A stretch of DNA of 64,000 bases, taken from contig JALQCY010000001.1 in assembly GCA_023241745.1 (NCBI GenBank), forward strand, positions 124,001-188,000, given 5' to 3'. Origin of the DNA: Isoptericola peretonis (GTDB taxonomy: Bacteria > Actinomycetota > Actinomycetes > Actinomycetales > Cellulomonadaceae). Positions within the stretch are counted from its first letter, which is position 1, and every line of letters starts with the position of its first letter. Positions 45,266-53,540 of this stretch are shown piece by piece. The position numbers and the translations under genes are program-made. A model generated the notes under the pieces. It made no database searches. It was not told where the DNA came from and was given only the letters and a program-made list of their open reading frames with translations.

Positions 45266-46615
45266 ATGCCTCCCTCCCCCTCCCCCGTCCTGACGAGCGC
45301 CCGCGACGTCCTCGACCCCGGCCACCTGCGCGCCGCGCTGCGCGTCAACCCCGCCGACGCCACCGTCGCCGCGGCACTGCGCGTCGGCGCCGCCGCGGCC
45401 GTCGTCCTGGCCCTGAGCGCCGCCGCCGGGCGGACGGACCTCGCCGGCTTCGCCTCCTTGGGGGCGCTCACGATCCTGTACGGCCGCTACGAGCCCTACC
45501 GTCGCCGCGCCGCGCTGCTGACGGGGGTCGCGGCGCTGTTCACGGTCGCGTTCGTCCTGACGGCGGCGCTCACCGCCGCCGGGACGCCGAGCCTCGCCGT
45601 CCTCGGCGTGGTGGCCCTGATCGCCGGGGTCGCGACGGCGCTCTGCACCCTGGTGCGCACCGGGCCGCCCGGGGCCACCATCGTCGTCTTCGCCGCGGCC
45701 GGCGGCATGGTCGGCCCGTCGGACTGGTCCGACGTCGCGCAGCGCGGCACGGCGTTCGCGCTCGGCGCCGTGATCGCCTGGGCCGTCGGGATGAGCGGCT
45801 ACCTGGTGCGCCCGAGCGCCCCGGCCCGGCTGGCCGTGCGACGGGCGGCAGACGCCGTGCGACGTGCCACGGCCGCGCCGCCGGACGCCGACGGCTCAGA
45901 GCCCGCCGCCGCCGCGGTCGCGGCCGCGCGGGCCGCCGTCCTGCGCGCCGGGGAGGTGCTCGCCGACGACCTGTCGCACCGGCGCACCCGCGACACGGCC
46001 CGCGTCCTGGCCGCCGAGCTGGCCGCCGTCGAGGAGGCCCTCGAGCCGGCCACCGCCGTCGACGGTGCGCCGCGCACGGTGTCGCCCGCCGCGGCCCTGC
46101 CCCGCCGCCCGCGCCTGCGCGACGACGTCCGCGCGTCCTGGGCGACGGCCGGCTGGCGCCTGGCGGGCGTCCGCGTCGTGCTGGCCGCCCTCGTCTCCGG
46201 CGCCCTCGCGCTCGTCGCGGGGCTCGGCCACCCCGCCTGGGCGCAGCTCGGCTCGACGGCCACCCTGCAGGGCGCGACCACGCACCACGCCGTCGTGCGG
46301 GCGCTCCAGCGGGGCGGCGGCACGGTGATCGGCGCGCTGCTCGCCTGGCCGCTGCTCGCCGCGCACCTCTCGTTCGCCGCCACCTGCGTCGTCGTGGTGG
46401 CGCTCCAGGTCGTCACCGAGATCGTCGTCGGCCGGCACTACGGGCTCGCGATGCTCACCATCACCCCGATGGCGCTGCTGATGTCGTCCCTCGGCACCAC
46501 CGTGGACCCCTCGGCCGTGGCCGCGTCCCGTGCCCTGGACACCGTCCTGGGCGCCCTGGTGGGGCTGCTCGCCGTCGTGCTGGTCCACCCGCGCCGCCGG
46601 CCGGCCGCTGCCTGA
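45266..46615 (+). CDS. FUSC family membrane protein (aromatic acid exporter-like)
   Basis: A 449-residue protein with two blocks of membrane spans separated by a cytoplasmic region of about 130 residues, the FUSC/AaeB layout. Block 1: about residues 33-175 (AALRVGAAAAVVLALSAAAGR, LGALTILYGRYEPYRRRAALLTG). Block 2: about 290-445 (GVRVVLAALVSGALALVAGLGHPAWAQLGSTATLQGATTHHAVVRALQRGGGTVIGALLAWPLL). The HPAWAQLGSTATLQG and RALQRGGGTVIGALL motifs are conserved in the family. Known members export hydroxylated aromatic acids or are poorly characterised. ATG at 45266 without a ribosome site, consistent with a leaderless message. Controlled by the divergent MarR gene. Confidence 0.85.
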   Translation: MPPSPSPVLTSARDVLDPGHLRAALRVNPADATVAAALRVGAAAAVVLALSAAAGRTDLAGFASLGALTILYGRYEPYRRRAALLTGVAALFTVAFVLTAALTAAGTPSLAVLGVVALIAGVATALCTLVRTGPPGATIVVFAAAGGMVGPSDWSDVAQRGTAFALGAVIAWAVGMSGYLVRPSAPARLAVRRAADAVRRATAAPPDADGSEPAAAAVAAARAAVLRAGEVLADDLSHRRTRDTARVLAAELAAVEEALEPATAVDGAPRTVSPAAALPRRPRLRDDVRASWATAGWRLAGVRVVLAALVSGALALVAGLGHPAWAQLGSTATLQGATTHHAVVRALQRGGGTVIGALLAWPLLAAHLSFAATCVVVVALQVVTEIVVGRHYGLAMLTITPMALLMSSLGTTVDPSAVAASRALDTVLGALVGLLAVVLVHPRRRPAAA

Positions 46616-46641
46616 CCGGCGGCGCGGGGCCGCGGGGTCAG
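46612..46641. terminator. Bidirectional terminator spanning both stop codons
   Basis: CTGACC at 46612-46617 pairs with GGTCAG at 46636-46641, with further G/C pairs inside. The TGA of the FUSC gene and that of the PIN-PhoH gene (read as TCA) are each part of the stem, so two convergent genes share one terminator. Confidence 0.55.
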
Positions 46642-48005
46642 ATCTCCAGCGACTCCAGCATCTCGGTGACCAGCGCGGCGACGGGCGACCGCTCGGAGCG
46701 GGTGAGCGTCACGTGCGCGAACAGCGGGTGCCCCTTCATCGCCTCGATCACGGCCGCGACGCCGTCGTGCCGCCCCACCCGCAGGTTGTCCCGCTGGGCG
46801 ACGTCGTGCGTGAGCACCACGCGCGACTGCTGACCGATGCGCGACAGCACCGTGAGGAGCACGTTGCGCTCCAGGGACTGGGCCTCGTCGACGATGACGA
46901 ACGCGTCGTGCAGCGACCGCCCGCGGATGTGGGTGAGGGGCAGCACCTCGAGCATCTCGCGGTCGATCACCTCGTCCACGACCGCGGGCGACACCAGGGC
47001 ACCGAGCGTGTCGTACACGGCCTGGGCCCAGGGGTTCATCTTCTCGGACTCGGAGCCGGGCAGGTAGCCCAGCTCCTGCCCGCCCACCGCGTAGAGCGGG
47101 CGGAAGACGATGACCTTGCGGTGCTGCCCCCGCTCGAGCACGGCCTCCAGGCCGGCGCACAGCGCCAGCGCGGACTTGCCGGTGCCGGCGCGCCCGCCGA
47201 GCGACACGATCCCGACCTCGGGGTCGAGGAGCAGGTCGATGGCGATGCGCTGCTCCGCGGAGCGGCCGTGCACGCCGAACACGTCCTGGTCGCCGCGCAC
47301 CAGGCGGACCGTCTTGTCGGGCGTCACCCGGCCGAGGGCGGAGCCGCCGGGCGAGTGGACCACCAGCCCCGTGTGGCACAGCAGCGGCGACGCCGCCTCC
47401 ACGACGCCCGGGTCGAGCGCGGCCAGCTCGAGCTCGCCGCCCTCGTAGAGGGTGCCCACCTGCTCGTCCGCGACGTCGATCTCGCGCATGCCGGTCCAGC
47501 CGGAGTCGACGGCGAGCTCGTGGCGGTACTCCTCCGCGCGCAGGCCGACGGCGGACGCCTTGACCCGCATCGGCAGGTCCTTGGAGACCACGGTGACGTC
47601 GCGGCCCTCCGCCGCGAGGTTCGCCGCGACCGACAGGATCCGCGTGTCGTTGTCGCCCAGCCGGAAGCCCGCGGGCAGCACCTGCGGGTCGGTGTGGTTC
47701 AGCTCCACGCGCAGCGTCCCGCCCGCGTCCCCCACGGGGATCGGGGCGTCGAGGCGGCCGTGCTTCAGCCGCAGCTCGTCGAGCATCCGCAGGGCGCTGC
47801 GGGCGAAGTAGCCGAGCTCGGCATGGTGCCGCTTGGCCTCCAGCTCGGTGACGACGACGACCGGCAGGACGACGTCGTGCTCGGCGAAGCGGTGGATCGC
47901 CCTCGGGTCGGACAACAGCACCGACGTGTCGACGACGAACGTGCGACGGGCGAGGCCGTCGGTGCCGTCGGTGTCGTGCTCAGGGGCGTTTGCGGTTCGG
48001 GCCAC
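46638..48005 (-). CDS. PIN domain-PhoH family ATPase/ribonuclease fusion
   Basis: A 455-residue PhoH2-type protein. N-terminal PIN domain (about 20-150): [46 protein letters not shown] with acidic catalytic residues, [13 protein letters not shown], and [15 protein letters not shown]-terminal PhoH P-loop domain: [18 protein letters not shown] (Walker A), [21 protein letters not shown] (Walker B) and [11 protein letters not shown]. PhoH2 proteins unwind and cleave RNA. GTG at 48005 ([11 protein letters not shown]) has AGGAGG nine bases upstream; an open frame continues 26 codons further but is low-complexity and arginine-rich. Confidence 0.93.
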   Translation of the reverse strand: MARTANAPEHDTDGTDGLARRTFVVDTSVLLSDPRAIHRFAEHDVVLPVVVVTELEAKRHHAELGYFARSALRMLDELRLKHGRLDAPIPVGDAGGTLRVELNHTDPQVLPAGFRLGDNDTRILSVAANLAAEGRDVTVVSKDLPMRVKASAVGLRAEEYRHELAVDSGWTGMREIDVADEQVGTLYEGGELELAALDPGVVEAASPLLCHTGLVVHSPGGSALGRVTPDKTVRLVRGDQDVFGVHGRSAEQRIAIDLLLDPEVGIVSLGGRAGTGKSALALCAGLEAVLERGQHRKVIVFRPLYAVGGQELGYLPGSESEKMNPWAQAVYDTLGALVSPAVVDEVIDREMLEVLPLTHIRGRSLHDAFVIVDEAQSLERNVLLTVLSRIGQQSRVVLTHDVAQRDNLRVGRHDGVAAVIEAMKGHPLFAHVTLTRSERSPVAALVTEMLESLEI

Positions 48006-48264
48006 GACGAGCTCCCTCCTGGTGGGCGGGCGGCCGGCCCGGGGGCGCCGTGCGGCGCCGGGCCGGAGCCGGCCCTCCCGCACGGAGCGTGAACCCCATC
48101 GGCTGGCCTCCCGGAGGACGGCTGGACACCGTCCCTGTCGCCAAACTACGACGCTGTGATTCTCGCCACCACCCCCGCACCGGCGGGTCGGGAACTTGTC
48201 ACCCGCCGTTCACGCCCCGGACCCCGCCGCGACGATGGCGCGCGGGGCGAGCACCATGGGTCCC

Positions 48265-48822
48265 ATGGCCTCCTCCGACCCGCCCACCGCCTGGATCGTC
48301 CTGCTGCGGGGGGTGAACGTCGGCGGCTCGCGGCGGGTGAGCTCCGCCGACCTGCGCGACGCGGCCGCCGCCGCGGGTCTCGCCCGGGCGCGGACGTACG
48401 CGAACAGCGGCAACCTCGTGGCCGTCGGCGACGCCGGTGACACCGGGGTCGCCGAGCGGGTCGCGGCGGCGCTGGCCGACCGCCTCGGCGGCGACCTGCG
48501 CGTCGTCGCGCTGACGGCGGAGCGGGCCGGCGCGCTGCTCGCCGCCGACCCGTTCCCCGACGCCGTCACGGACCATCCCTCCCAGGTCCAGGTGCACGTG
48601 GGGCCCGAGCCCGTGGACGCCGACGCGCTCGCCCGGCTGATGGAGGGGCGACCGGAGCGGTTCGCGGTCACGGACGGCGTGCTCTACGTGGACTACGTGG
48701 CGGGCATCGGCCGGTCGAGGCTCACCCCGGCGCTGGTGGACCGGGCCGCGGGCACCTGGACCACGGCGCGGAACTGGAACACCCTGACCCGGCTGGTCGC
48801 GATGGCCCACGACACCACCTGA
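48265..48822 (+). CDS. DUF1697 family protein (second copy)
   Basis: A 185-residue protein with canonical DUF1697 landmarks: TAWIVLLRGVNVGGSRRVSSADLRDAAAAAGLARARTYANSGNLVAVG near the N-terminus, VVALTAERAGALLAADPF in the middle, and the C-terminal TWTTARNWNTLTRLVAMA. Function unknown. Three in-frame ATGs (48235, 48256, 48265) are possible starts; 48265 leaves the fewest residues before the conserved WIVLLRGVN. Transcribed divergently from the PIN-PhoH gene, 259 bases away; apart from presumed promoters nothing else is recognised in that gap. Confidence 0.85.
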   Translation: MASSDPPTAWIVLLRGVNVGGSRRVSSADLRDAAAAAGLARARTYANSGNLVAVGDAGDTGVAERVAAALADRLGGDLRVVALTAERAGALLAADPFPDAVTDHPSQVQVHVGPEPVDADALARLMEGRPERFAVTDGVLYVDYVAGIGRSRLTPALVDRAAGTWTTARNWNTLTRLVAMAHDTT

Positions 48823-48852
48823 CGCGCACGCACCACGGGTCCGCCGGAACGT

Positions 48853-48946
48853 TAGGCTGGCCCGCGGTGAGCCGGGAAGTCTGGTCGGTGGCACCGGCTG
48901 CGACGCCGGAGGACGAACGACCCCACGACCGGACAGGAGCACGACC
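48853..48946 (+). promoter_or_regulatory. Structured 5' leader of nhaA
   Basis: A TAGGCT (48853-48858) may be the -10 box. The leader then carries AGCCGG (48870-48875) paired with CCGGCT (48894-48899) around an 18-base loop that contains GAAGTCTGGTCGG, followed by more G/C-rich sequence and the AGGAG ribosome site (48935-48939). Several nhaA genes in other bacteria have Li+ or Na+ riboswitch leaders. I cannot tell by eye whether this belongs to a known class. Confidence 0.45.
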
Positions 48947-50242
48947 CTGACTCCCGAGACCACGACCCCGTCCGCCGGCGACCGGCTGCGCCGGTGGGCC
49001 TCCCGCGAGACCACCGGCGGCGCGCTGCTCATCGGCGCCGCGGTCCTCGCCCTGATCTGCGCCAACGCCCCGTGGCGCGACTGGTACCTCTCCCTGTCGG
49101 AGACGGTGCTCGGCTTCGACCGCCTGGGGCCGCTGAGCATCCACCTCGACCTCACCGTCGCCGAGTGGGCCGCGGACGGCCTGCTCGCGATCTTCTTCTT
49201 CGTGGTCGGCGTCGAGCTCAAGCACGAGTTCGTGGCGGGCAGCCTGCGCAGCCCGAAGGAGGCGGGCGTGCCGATGCTCGCCGCCGTCGGCGGCATGGTG
49301 GTGCCCGCCCTCATCTACTCGGTGTTCGTCGTCGGGCTCGGCGAGCCGGGCGCGCTCGAGGGCTGGGCGATCCCGACGGCCACCGACATCGCGTTCGCGC
49401 TCGGCGTGCTCGCCGTCTTCGGCAAGGGCCTGCCCGCCGCCGTCCGCACGTTCCTGCTCACCCTCGCGGTGGTCGACGACCTGCTGGCGATCGTCGTCAT
49501 CGCGATCTTCTACACCGACCACCTCGACTTCGGCTACCTCGCGGCGTCCCTGGCGTTCGTCGCCCTGTTCGGCTGGCACGTGCGCTCGCGCCGCCCGTAC
49601 TGGTGGGTGCTGGTGCCGCTCTTCGTCGTCGCGTGGGCGCTGATGCACGCCTCGGGCGTGCACGCCACCGTCGCGGGCGTGCTCATGGGCTTCACGGTGG
49701 CGGCACGTCCCACCCACGGCGAGGCGGCGCCGCGCACCCACCGGTACGAGCGCGCGGTCAAGCCGTGGTCGCAAGGCGTGGCGCTGCCCGTCTTCGCGTT
49801 CTTCGCGGCGGGGGTGAACCTCGTCGACGGCGGCGGCATCACCGAGATCCTCGGCCAGCCGGTGGTGCCGGCGATCACCGTCGGGCTGGTGGTGGGCAAG
49901 CTGCTCGGCGTGCTCGGCACGACCTGGCTGGTCACGCGGCTCACCCCTCTGCGGCTGGCGCAGGGCATCGGCGTGCGCGACCTGCTACCGGTCGCGTTCC
50001 TCGCCGGCATCGGTTTCACGGTGGCGCTGCTGGTGGCCGAGCTGTCCTTCGGGCACGCGTCGGAGCACACGGAGGGCGCCAAGGCCGCGATCCTCATCGG
50101 GTCGGTGATCTCGGCCGTGCTCGGCGCGCTGACGCTGCGCTGGGACGCGCGGCGCGCCCGGACGAGCGACATGAACCTCGACGGCGTGGACGACGCCGTC
50201 GCGGACTTCATCGGGGACGAGCGGGACCGCCAGGAGCACTGA
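48947..50242 (+). CDS. nhaA: Na+/H+ antiporter NhaA with CTG start codon
   Basis: Sodium/proton antiporter of 431 residues and about 12 spans that exports Na+ or Li+ in exchange for protons. RWASRETTGGALLIGAAVLALICANAPW is the first span; FFVVGVELKHEFVAGSL, IPTATDIAFALGVLAVFGKG, LAVVDDLLAIVVIAIFYT (the paired Asp of the transport site) and AGIGFTVALLVAELSF are family motifs. The only in-frame initiators before span 1 are CTG codons; the CTG at 48947 has AGGAG seven bases upstream and is the best start. The first GTG (49106) would delete span 1. The C-terminal hydrophilic tail is short. Overlaps the convergent DedA gene by 35 bases. Confidence 0.92.
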   Translation: MTPETTTPSAGDRLRRWASRETTGGALLIGAAVLALICANAPWRDWYLSLSETVLGFDRLGPLSIHLDLTVAEWAADGLLAIFFFVVGVELKHEFVAGSLRSPKEAGVPMLAAVGGMVVPALIYSVFVVGLGEPGALEGWAIPTATDIAFALGVLAVFGKGLPAAVRTFLLTLAVVDDLLAIVVIAIFYTDHLDFGYLAASLAFVALFGWHVRSRRPYWWVLVPLFVVAWALMHASGVHATVAGVLMGFTVAARPTHGEAAPRTHRYERAVKPWSQGVALPVFAFFAAGVNLVDGGGITEILGQPVVPAITVGLVVGKLLGVLGTTWLVTRLTPLRLAQGIGVRDLLPVAFLAGIGFTVALLVAELSFGHASEHTEGAKAAILIGSVISAVLGALTLRWDARRARTSDMNLDGVDDAVADFIGDERDRQEH

Positions 50243-50978
50243 CGCCGGGGGCGGGGGACGGCACGCTCGCCCCCGCCACCGCGCAGGCGAGCTCCGGCGC
50301 GGGGGTCATCGCGGCGCCGGCCGGCTCCACCCGCGGGGCCGGCTCGGCCGCCCGCGTGCCCCAGGCGCTGAGGACCCGGTCGACGACGAACCCGAGCACG
50401 GTGCCGACGACCACGCCGACCGCGACGGCGAGCAGCGGGCGGTCGCCGAGCGACTGCGCGGCCACCACGCCGATGAGCACGGACCAGCCCGCCCAGGCAA
50501 TGGAGGCCACCGCCGAGAGGGCCATGAAGCGGCGGCGGGAGAACCCGACCGCCCCGGCGGTGACGTTGACCGCCATCCTGCCCACGGGCACGAAGCGCGC
50601 CCCGAGGACGACGGACGCGCCCCGCCGCTCGAAGGAGCGGACGGCCCACGCCACCGCGCGGCGCCCTCGGGGACCGCGCAGGAACGGCACGCGGGTGGCC
50701 CCGACGGCCCTGCCGAGGGCGTAGGCGACCTGGTCCCCGCACCAGGCGCCGAGGGCCGCCACCAGCACCACGAGGGCGAGGTTCACGCCCGACCCGGACT
50801 CGGCGCCCACCGCCAGCATGATGATCACGGTCTCGCCCGGCACCGGCGGGAAGAAGCCGTCCGCCGCCGTCGACACGAACAGCGCCGGGAAGGCCCAGGC
50901 GGAGGCGACGAGCGCGAAGAGCGTGCTCTCCAGCTGCGCCCACGTCTGAGCCAGCGTCGAGGCGACCGTGTCGATCAT
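50208..50978 (-). CDS. DedA family membrane protein
   Basis: A 256-residue member of the DedA/VTT superfamily, linked to lipid scrambling or undecaprenyl phosphate/proton-dependent envelope functions. PPVPGETVIIMLAVGAE and GAWCGDQVAYALGRAVG are the N-terminal motifs; FLRGPRGRRAVAWAVRSFERRGASVVLGARFVPVGRMAVNVTAGAVGFSRRRF carries the family's conserved FxRxxP/G-type segment (here ARFVPVGR). About five spans. The C-terminal 50 residues are Pro/Ala-rich. ATG at 50978. Its 3' end overlaps nhaA. Confidence 0.87.
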   Translation of the reverse strand: MIDTVASTLAQTWAQLESTLFALVASAWAFPALFVSTAADGFFPPVPGETVIIMLAVGAESGSGVNLALVVLVAALGAWCGDQVAYALGRAVGATRVPFLRGPRGRRAVAWAVRSFERRGASVVLGARFVPVGRMAVNVTAGAVGFSRRRFMALSAVASIAWAGWSVLIGVVAAQSLGDRPLLAVAVGVVVGTVLGFVVDRVLSAWGTRAAEPAPRVEPAGAAMTPAPELACAVAGASVPSPAPGVSAPGGPARPR

Positions 50979-51073
50979 GCCTCCACCCTCCGGCGTCGGG
51001 CCGCGCCGCCACCATCGGGTGTGCCCCCGGTTCTACCCTGGGGGAACCCTGAGCCGGCCCCGCCGCGGATGTT

Positions 51074-51095
51074 CCCCCCGGGGTCATCCGGGGGG
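51074..51095 (-). terminator. Hairpin at the 3' end of the LysR gene
   Basis: CCCCCCGG, six-base loop GGTCAT, CCGGGGGG: a perfect 8-bp stem. Its right arm is the G6 tract where a one-base change would restore a normal LysR stop; that stop (TGA, complement of 51084-51086) lies in the loop. Confidence 0.5.
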
Positions 51096-52005
51096 ACGCC
51101 GGGCGGCCCAGCAGCACGTCGCGGCTGCGGTCCACCTGGTCGCGCAGCGCCTCGAGCAGCGCGGCGACCGCGGGACGCCGCCACGACTCGGGGTGCACCA
51201 CCGCCCAGTACGGCAGCCGGTCGCGCACCTCGTGGTCGAGCACCCGCACCAGGTCCGGGTGCCGGTCGGCCATGAAGCAGGGCAGGAACCCGACGCCGGC
51301 GCCCGACCGGGTGGCCTCGACGTGCACGAAGACGTTGGTGGAGGTGAGCGCGTCGCGCATGCCGGGGACGAGTCGTCGCGGCGCGTCGAGCGCGTCCACC
51401 TGAAGCATCGAGTTCACGAAGTACACGAGCCCGTGGCCGGCGAGGTCGGCGACGGACCCGGGGACGCCGTGCCGGTCGAGGTAGTCCCGGGACGCGTACA
51501 TCCCCAGCTCGTACTCACCCAGCCGCTGCGCCTTGGCCCGGCCGACCTGCGGCTCGCCCACGACCACCTCGACGTCGACGCCGGAACGGTGCTGCGTCGC
51601 GTGCCGGGTCACGGTGACGAGCTCCACGGAGAGCCCCGGGTGCGCGCGGCGCAGGGCCGCCACCGCCGGGGACGCCAGGTATGCGCTGAACCCGTCGGTC
51701 GCCGTCATCCGCACGACGCCCGTGACCGGGTCGGGCCGGCCCTCGGCGTCGGAGAGCCCGGCCACCGCCGCGGCCACCGCCTCGGCCGCGCGTGCCGCGC
51801 GCTCCCCCAGCCGGGTGAGCTCCCACCCGTCCGCGCCGCGCACCAGCACCCGGCCGCCGAGGGCCCGCTCGAGCGCCGCGACGTTGCGCGCGACGGTCGT
51901 GTGGTTGACGCCGAGCACCTCCGCCGCGGTCGTGTACCGGCCGGAGCGCGCCACCTCGAGCAGCACGAGGAGCTGGTCGGGCGAGGGCTGCGGCGTCGTC
52001 GGCAC
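51084..52005 (-). CDS. LysR family transcriptional regulator, probable one-base frame disturbance at the 3' end
   Basis: LysR-type regulator: HTH TPQPSPDQLLVLLEVARSGRYTTAAEVLGVNHTTVARNVAALERALGGRVLVRGADGWELTRLG, then a substrate-binding domain (VTGVVRMTATDGFSAYLASPAVAALRRAHPGLSVELVTVTR...LPYWAVVHPESWRRPAVAALLEALRDQ). Homology ends at about residue 305. As written there is no in-frame stop here: the frame continues through the whole DedA gene to 49534, giving an 823-residue product that is implausible. If the C6/G6 tract at 51090-51095 had five bases, translation would stop at 51084-51086. Coordinates given assume that. ATG at 52005. Divergent from the MHS carrier gene, so it probably controls the ketone-body operon. 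Confidence 0.8.
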
Positions 52006-52032
52006 GACGGCACCCTACGGCCGCCGACCGGT

Positions 52033-52052
52033 GGTGTGCATCCGTGCACACC
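52033..52052. promoter_or_regulatory. LysR binding-site candidate
   Basis: GGTGTGCA-TCCG-TGCACACC, perfect eight-base arms in the 149-base gap between the LysR gene and the MHS carrier gene, close to the LysR start as expected for an autoregulatory site. Confidence 0.55.
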
Positions 52053-52154
52053 GGGCCTGCTCGGTTGGTCGTTGCGCGCACACCGGTGCGACGGGCAGCA
52101 TCCTGGGCGTCAGGTGGCGACAGCCACGGTGTCAACGACGACACGGAGGACCCC

Positions 52155-53540
52155 ATGGCCGCGGGCCAGAACACAGCGCCGGGACGCGCGACGGACGGCA
52201 CGGACGAGGGCGGCAGCGACCGGCCGCTGCTCACGCGGATCGTCTCGGCCTCGATGGCCGGGACGGTCGTCGAGTGGTACGACTTCTTCCTCTACGCGAC
52301 CGCCGCGGCGCTCGTGTTCGACAAGGTGCTGATGCCCGCGATGGGCAACGAGTACGACGGCATCATCGCCGCCTTCGTCACCTACGCGATCGGCTTCCTC
52401 GCCCGGCCTCTGGGCGGCGTGATCTTCGGTCACCTCGGCGACCGGCTGGGCCGCAAGCACACGCTGCAGATCACGATCATGATGATCGGCGCCGCGACGG
52501 TGCTCATGGGCTGCCTCCCGAGCTACGACACCATCGGCCTGGCGGCGCCCGCCCTCCTGGTGCTGCTGCGCTTCGTGCAGGGCATCGCCCTGGGCGGGGA
52601 GTGGGGCGGCGCCGTCCTGCTCGTCGCGGAGCACGCCCCCGACCGCACCCGCGCCACCTGGACCGCCTGGCCGCAGGCCGCCGTCCCGGTCGGCAACCTG
52701 CTCGCCACCGCCGTGCTGTGGCTCATGTCGACGACCCTCAGCGACGCCGCGTTCCTCTCCTGGGGCTGGCGCGTCGCCTTCTGGCTCTCGGCCGTGGTCG
52801 TCCTCGTCGGCTACTGGATCCGCACGACCATCACCGACGCCCCGATCTTCGAGGAGGCGAAGGCCGAGATCGAGGAGGGCAAGGCCGCCGGCTACGGCGT
52901 CGTCGACGTCGTGAAGCGCTACCCGCGCGGCGTGCTCACCGGCATGGGCCTGCGGTTCGCGGAGAACATCATGTACTACCTCGTCGTGAGTTTCTCGATC
53001 GTCTACCTCGGGACCGGGCTGGGGATGGACACGGCCTCGATCCTCGGGGTCATCGCCATCGCCCACGCGTTCCACTTCGGCGTGATCCTGTGGGTGGGCC
53101 GGCTCGCCGACCGGCTCGGTCGCCGGCCGGTGTACCTGGCGGGCGCGATCCTCGGCGGCACCTGGGGCCTGTGGGCGTTCCCGGCCTTCGGCACGCGGAA
53201 CACGCTCGTGGCGCTCGCCGTCATCATGGTGGGCCTGCTGTTCCACGCCCTGATGTACGCCGGCCAGCCCGCGATCATGGCCGAGATGTTCCCGACCCGG
53301 ATGCGGTACTCGGGCGTGTCGATCAGCTACCAGGTGACGTCGATCGTGGCCGGGTCGCTGGCCCCCGTCCTCGCCACGACGTGGCTCAAGACCACCGGGT
53401 CGTGGTGGCCGACCGCCGTCTACCTCCTGGTGGCGGGTGCCGTCACCACCGTGGCGGTGCTGAGCATGCGCGAGACCCGCGGCATCTCGCTGCGCGAGGT
53501 CGACGCACGCGACCGTGCGGCCGCCGGAGCCGCGGCGTGA
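52155..53540 (+). CDS. MHS (metabolite:H+ symporter) family MFS transporter
   Basis: A 461-residue MFS carrier with 12 spans, of the MHS family (KgtP, ProP, ShiA). GTVVEWYDFFLYATAAALVF is the first span with the MHS-typical Glu-Trp-Tyr-Asp; GVIFGHLGDRLGRKHTLQITIMMIGAATVLMG contains the MFS loop 2-3 motif GHLGDRLGRK; FVQGIALGGEWGGAVLLVAEHAP is strongly conserved. It likely imports a carboxylic acid, here 3-hydroxybutyrate or another ketone body by context. ATG at 52155 has GGAGGACCCC upstream. The bdhA-like gene overlaps its stop codon. Confidence 0.9.
   Translation: MAAGQNTAPGRATDGTDEGGSDRPLLTRIVSASMAGTVVEWYDFFLYATAAALVFDKVLMPAMGNEYDGIIAAFVTYAIGFLARPLGGVIFGHLGDRLGRKHTLQITIMMIGAATVLMGCLPSYDTIGLAAPALLVLLRFVQGIALGGEWGGAVLLVAEHAPDRTRATWTAWPQAAVPVGNLLATAVLWLMSTTLSDAAFLSWGWRVAFWLSAVVVLVGYWIRTTITDAPIFEEAKAEIEEGKAAGYGVVDVVKRYPRGVLTGMGLRFAENIMYYLVVSFSIVYLGTGLGMDTASILGVIAIAHAFHFGVILWVGRLADRLGRRPVYLAGAILGGTWGLWAFPAFGTRNTLVALAVIMVGLLFHALMYAGQPAIMAEMFPTRMRYSGVSISYQVTSIVAGSLAPVLATTWLKTTGSWWPTAVYLLVAGAVTTVAVLSMRETRGISLREVDARDRAAAGAAA

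Noticed and set aside
44583..45293. A 236-codon plus-strand frame beginning at the iron box
   Set aside because: It is the antisense shadow of the marR gene, has a TTG start inside the -35 box and no ribosome site, and shows no domain.
48861..48905. Resemblance of the nhaA leader to a cobalamin riboswitch (AGCCGGGAAG)
   Set aside because: The B12-box and the long aptamer are missing and the downstream gene is an antiporter.
49534..51083. Long LysR read-through product overlapping DedA and nhaA
   Set aside because: The extension is an Arg/Gly-rich shadow of DedA in another frame. The frame disturbance is reported as a finding instead of an 823-residue protein.
51533..53536. Open frame extending the 3-hydroxybutyrate dehydrogenase upstream by 668 codons
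   Set aside because: It runs antisense to LysR and out of frame through the MHS carrier; the GTG at 53537 is in the expected coupled position.
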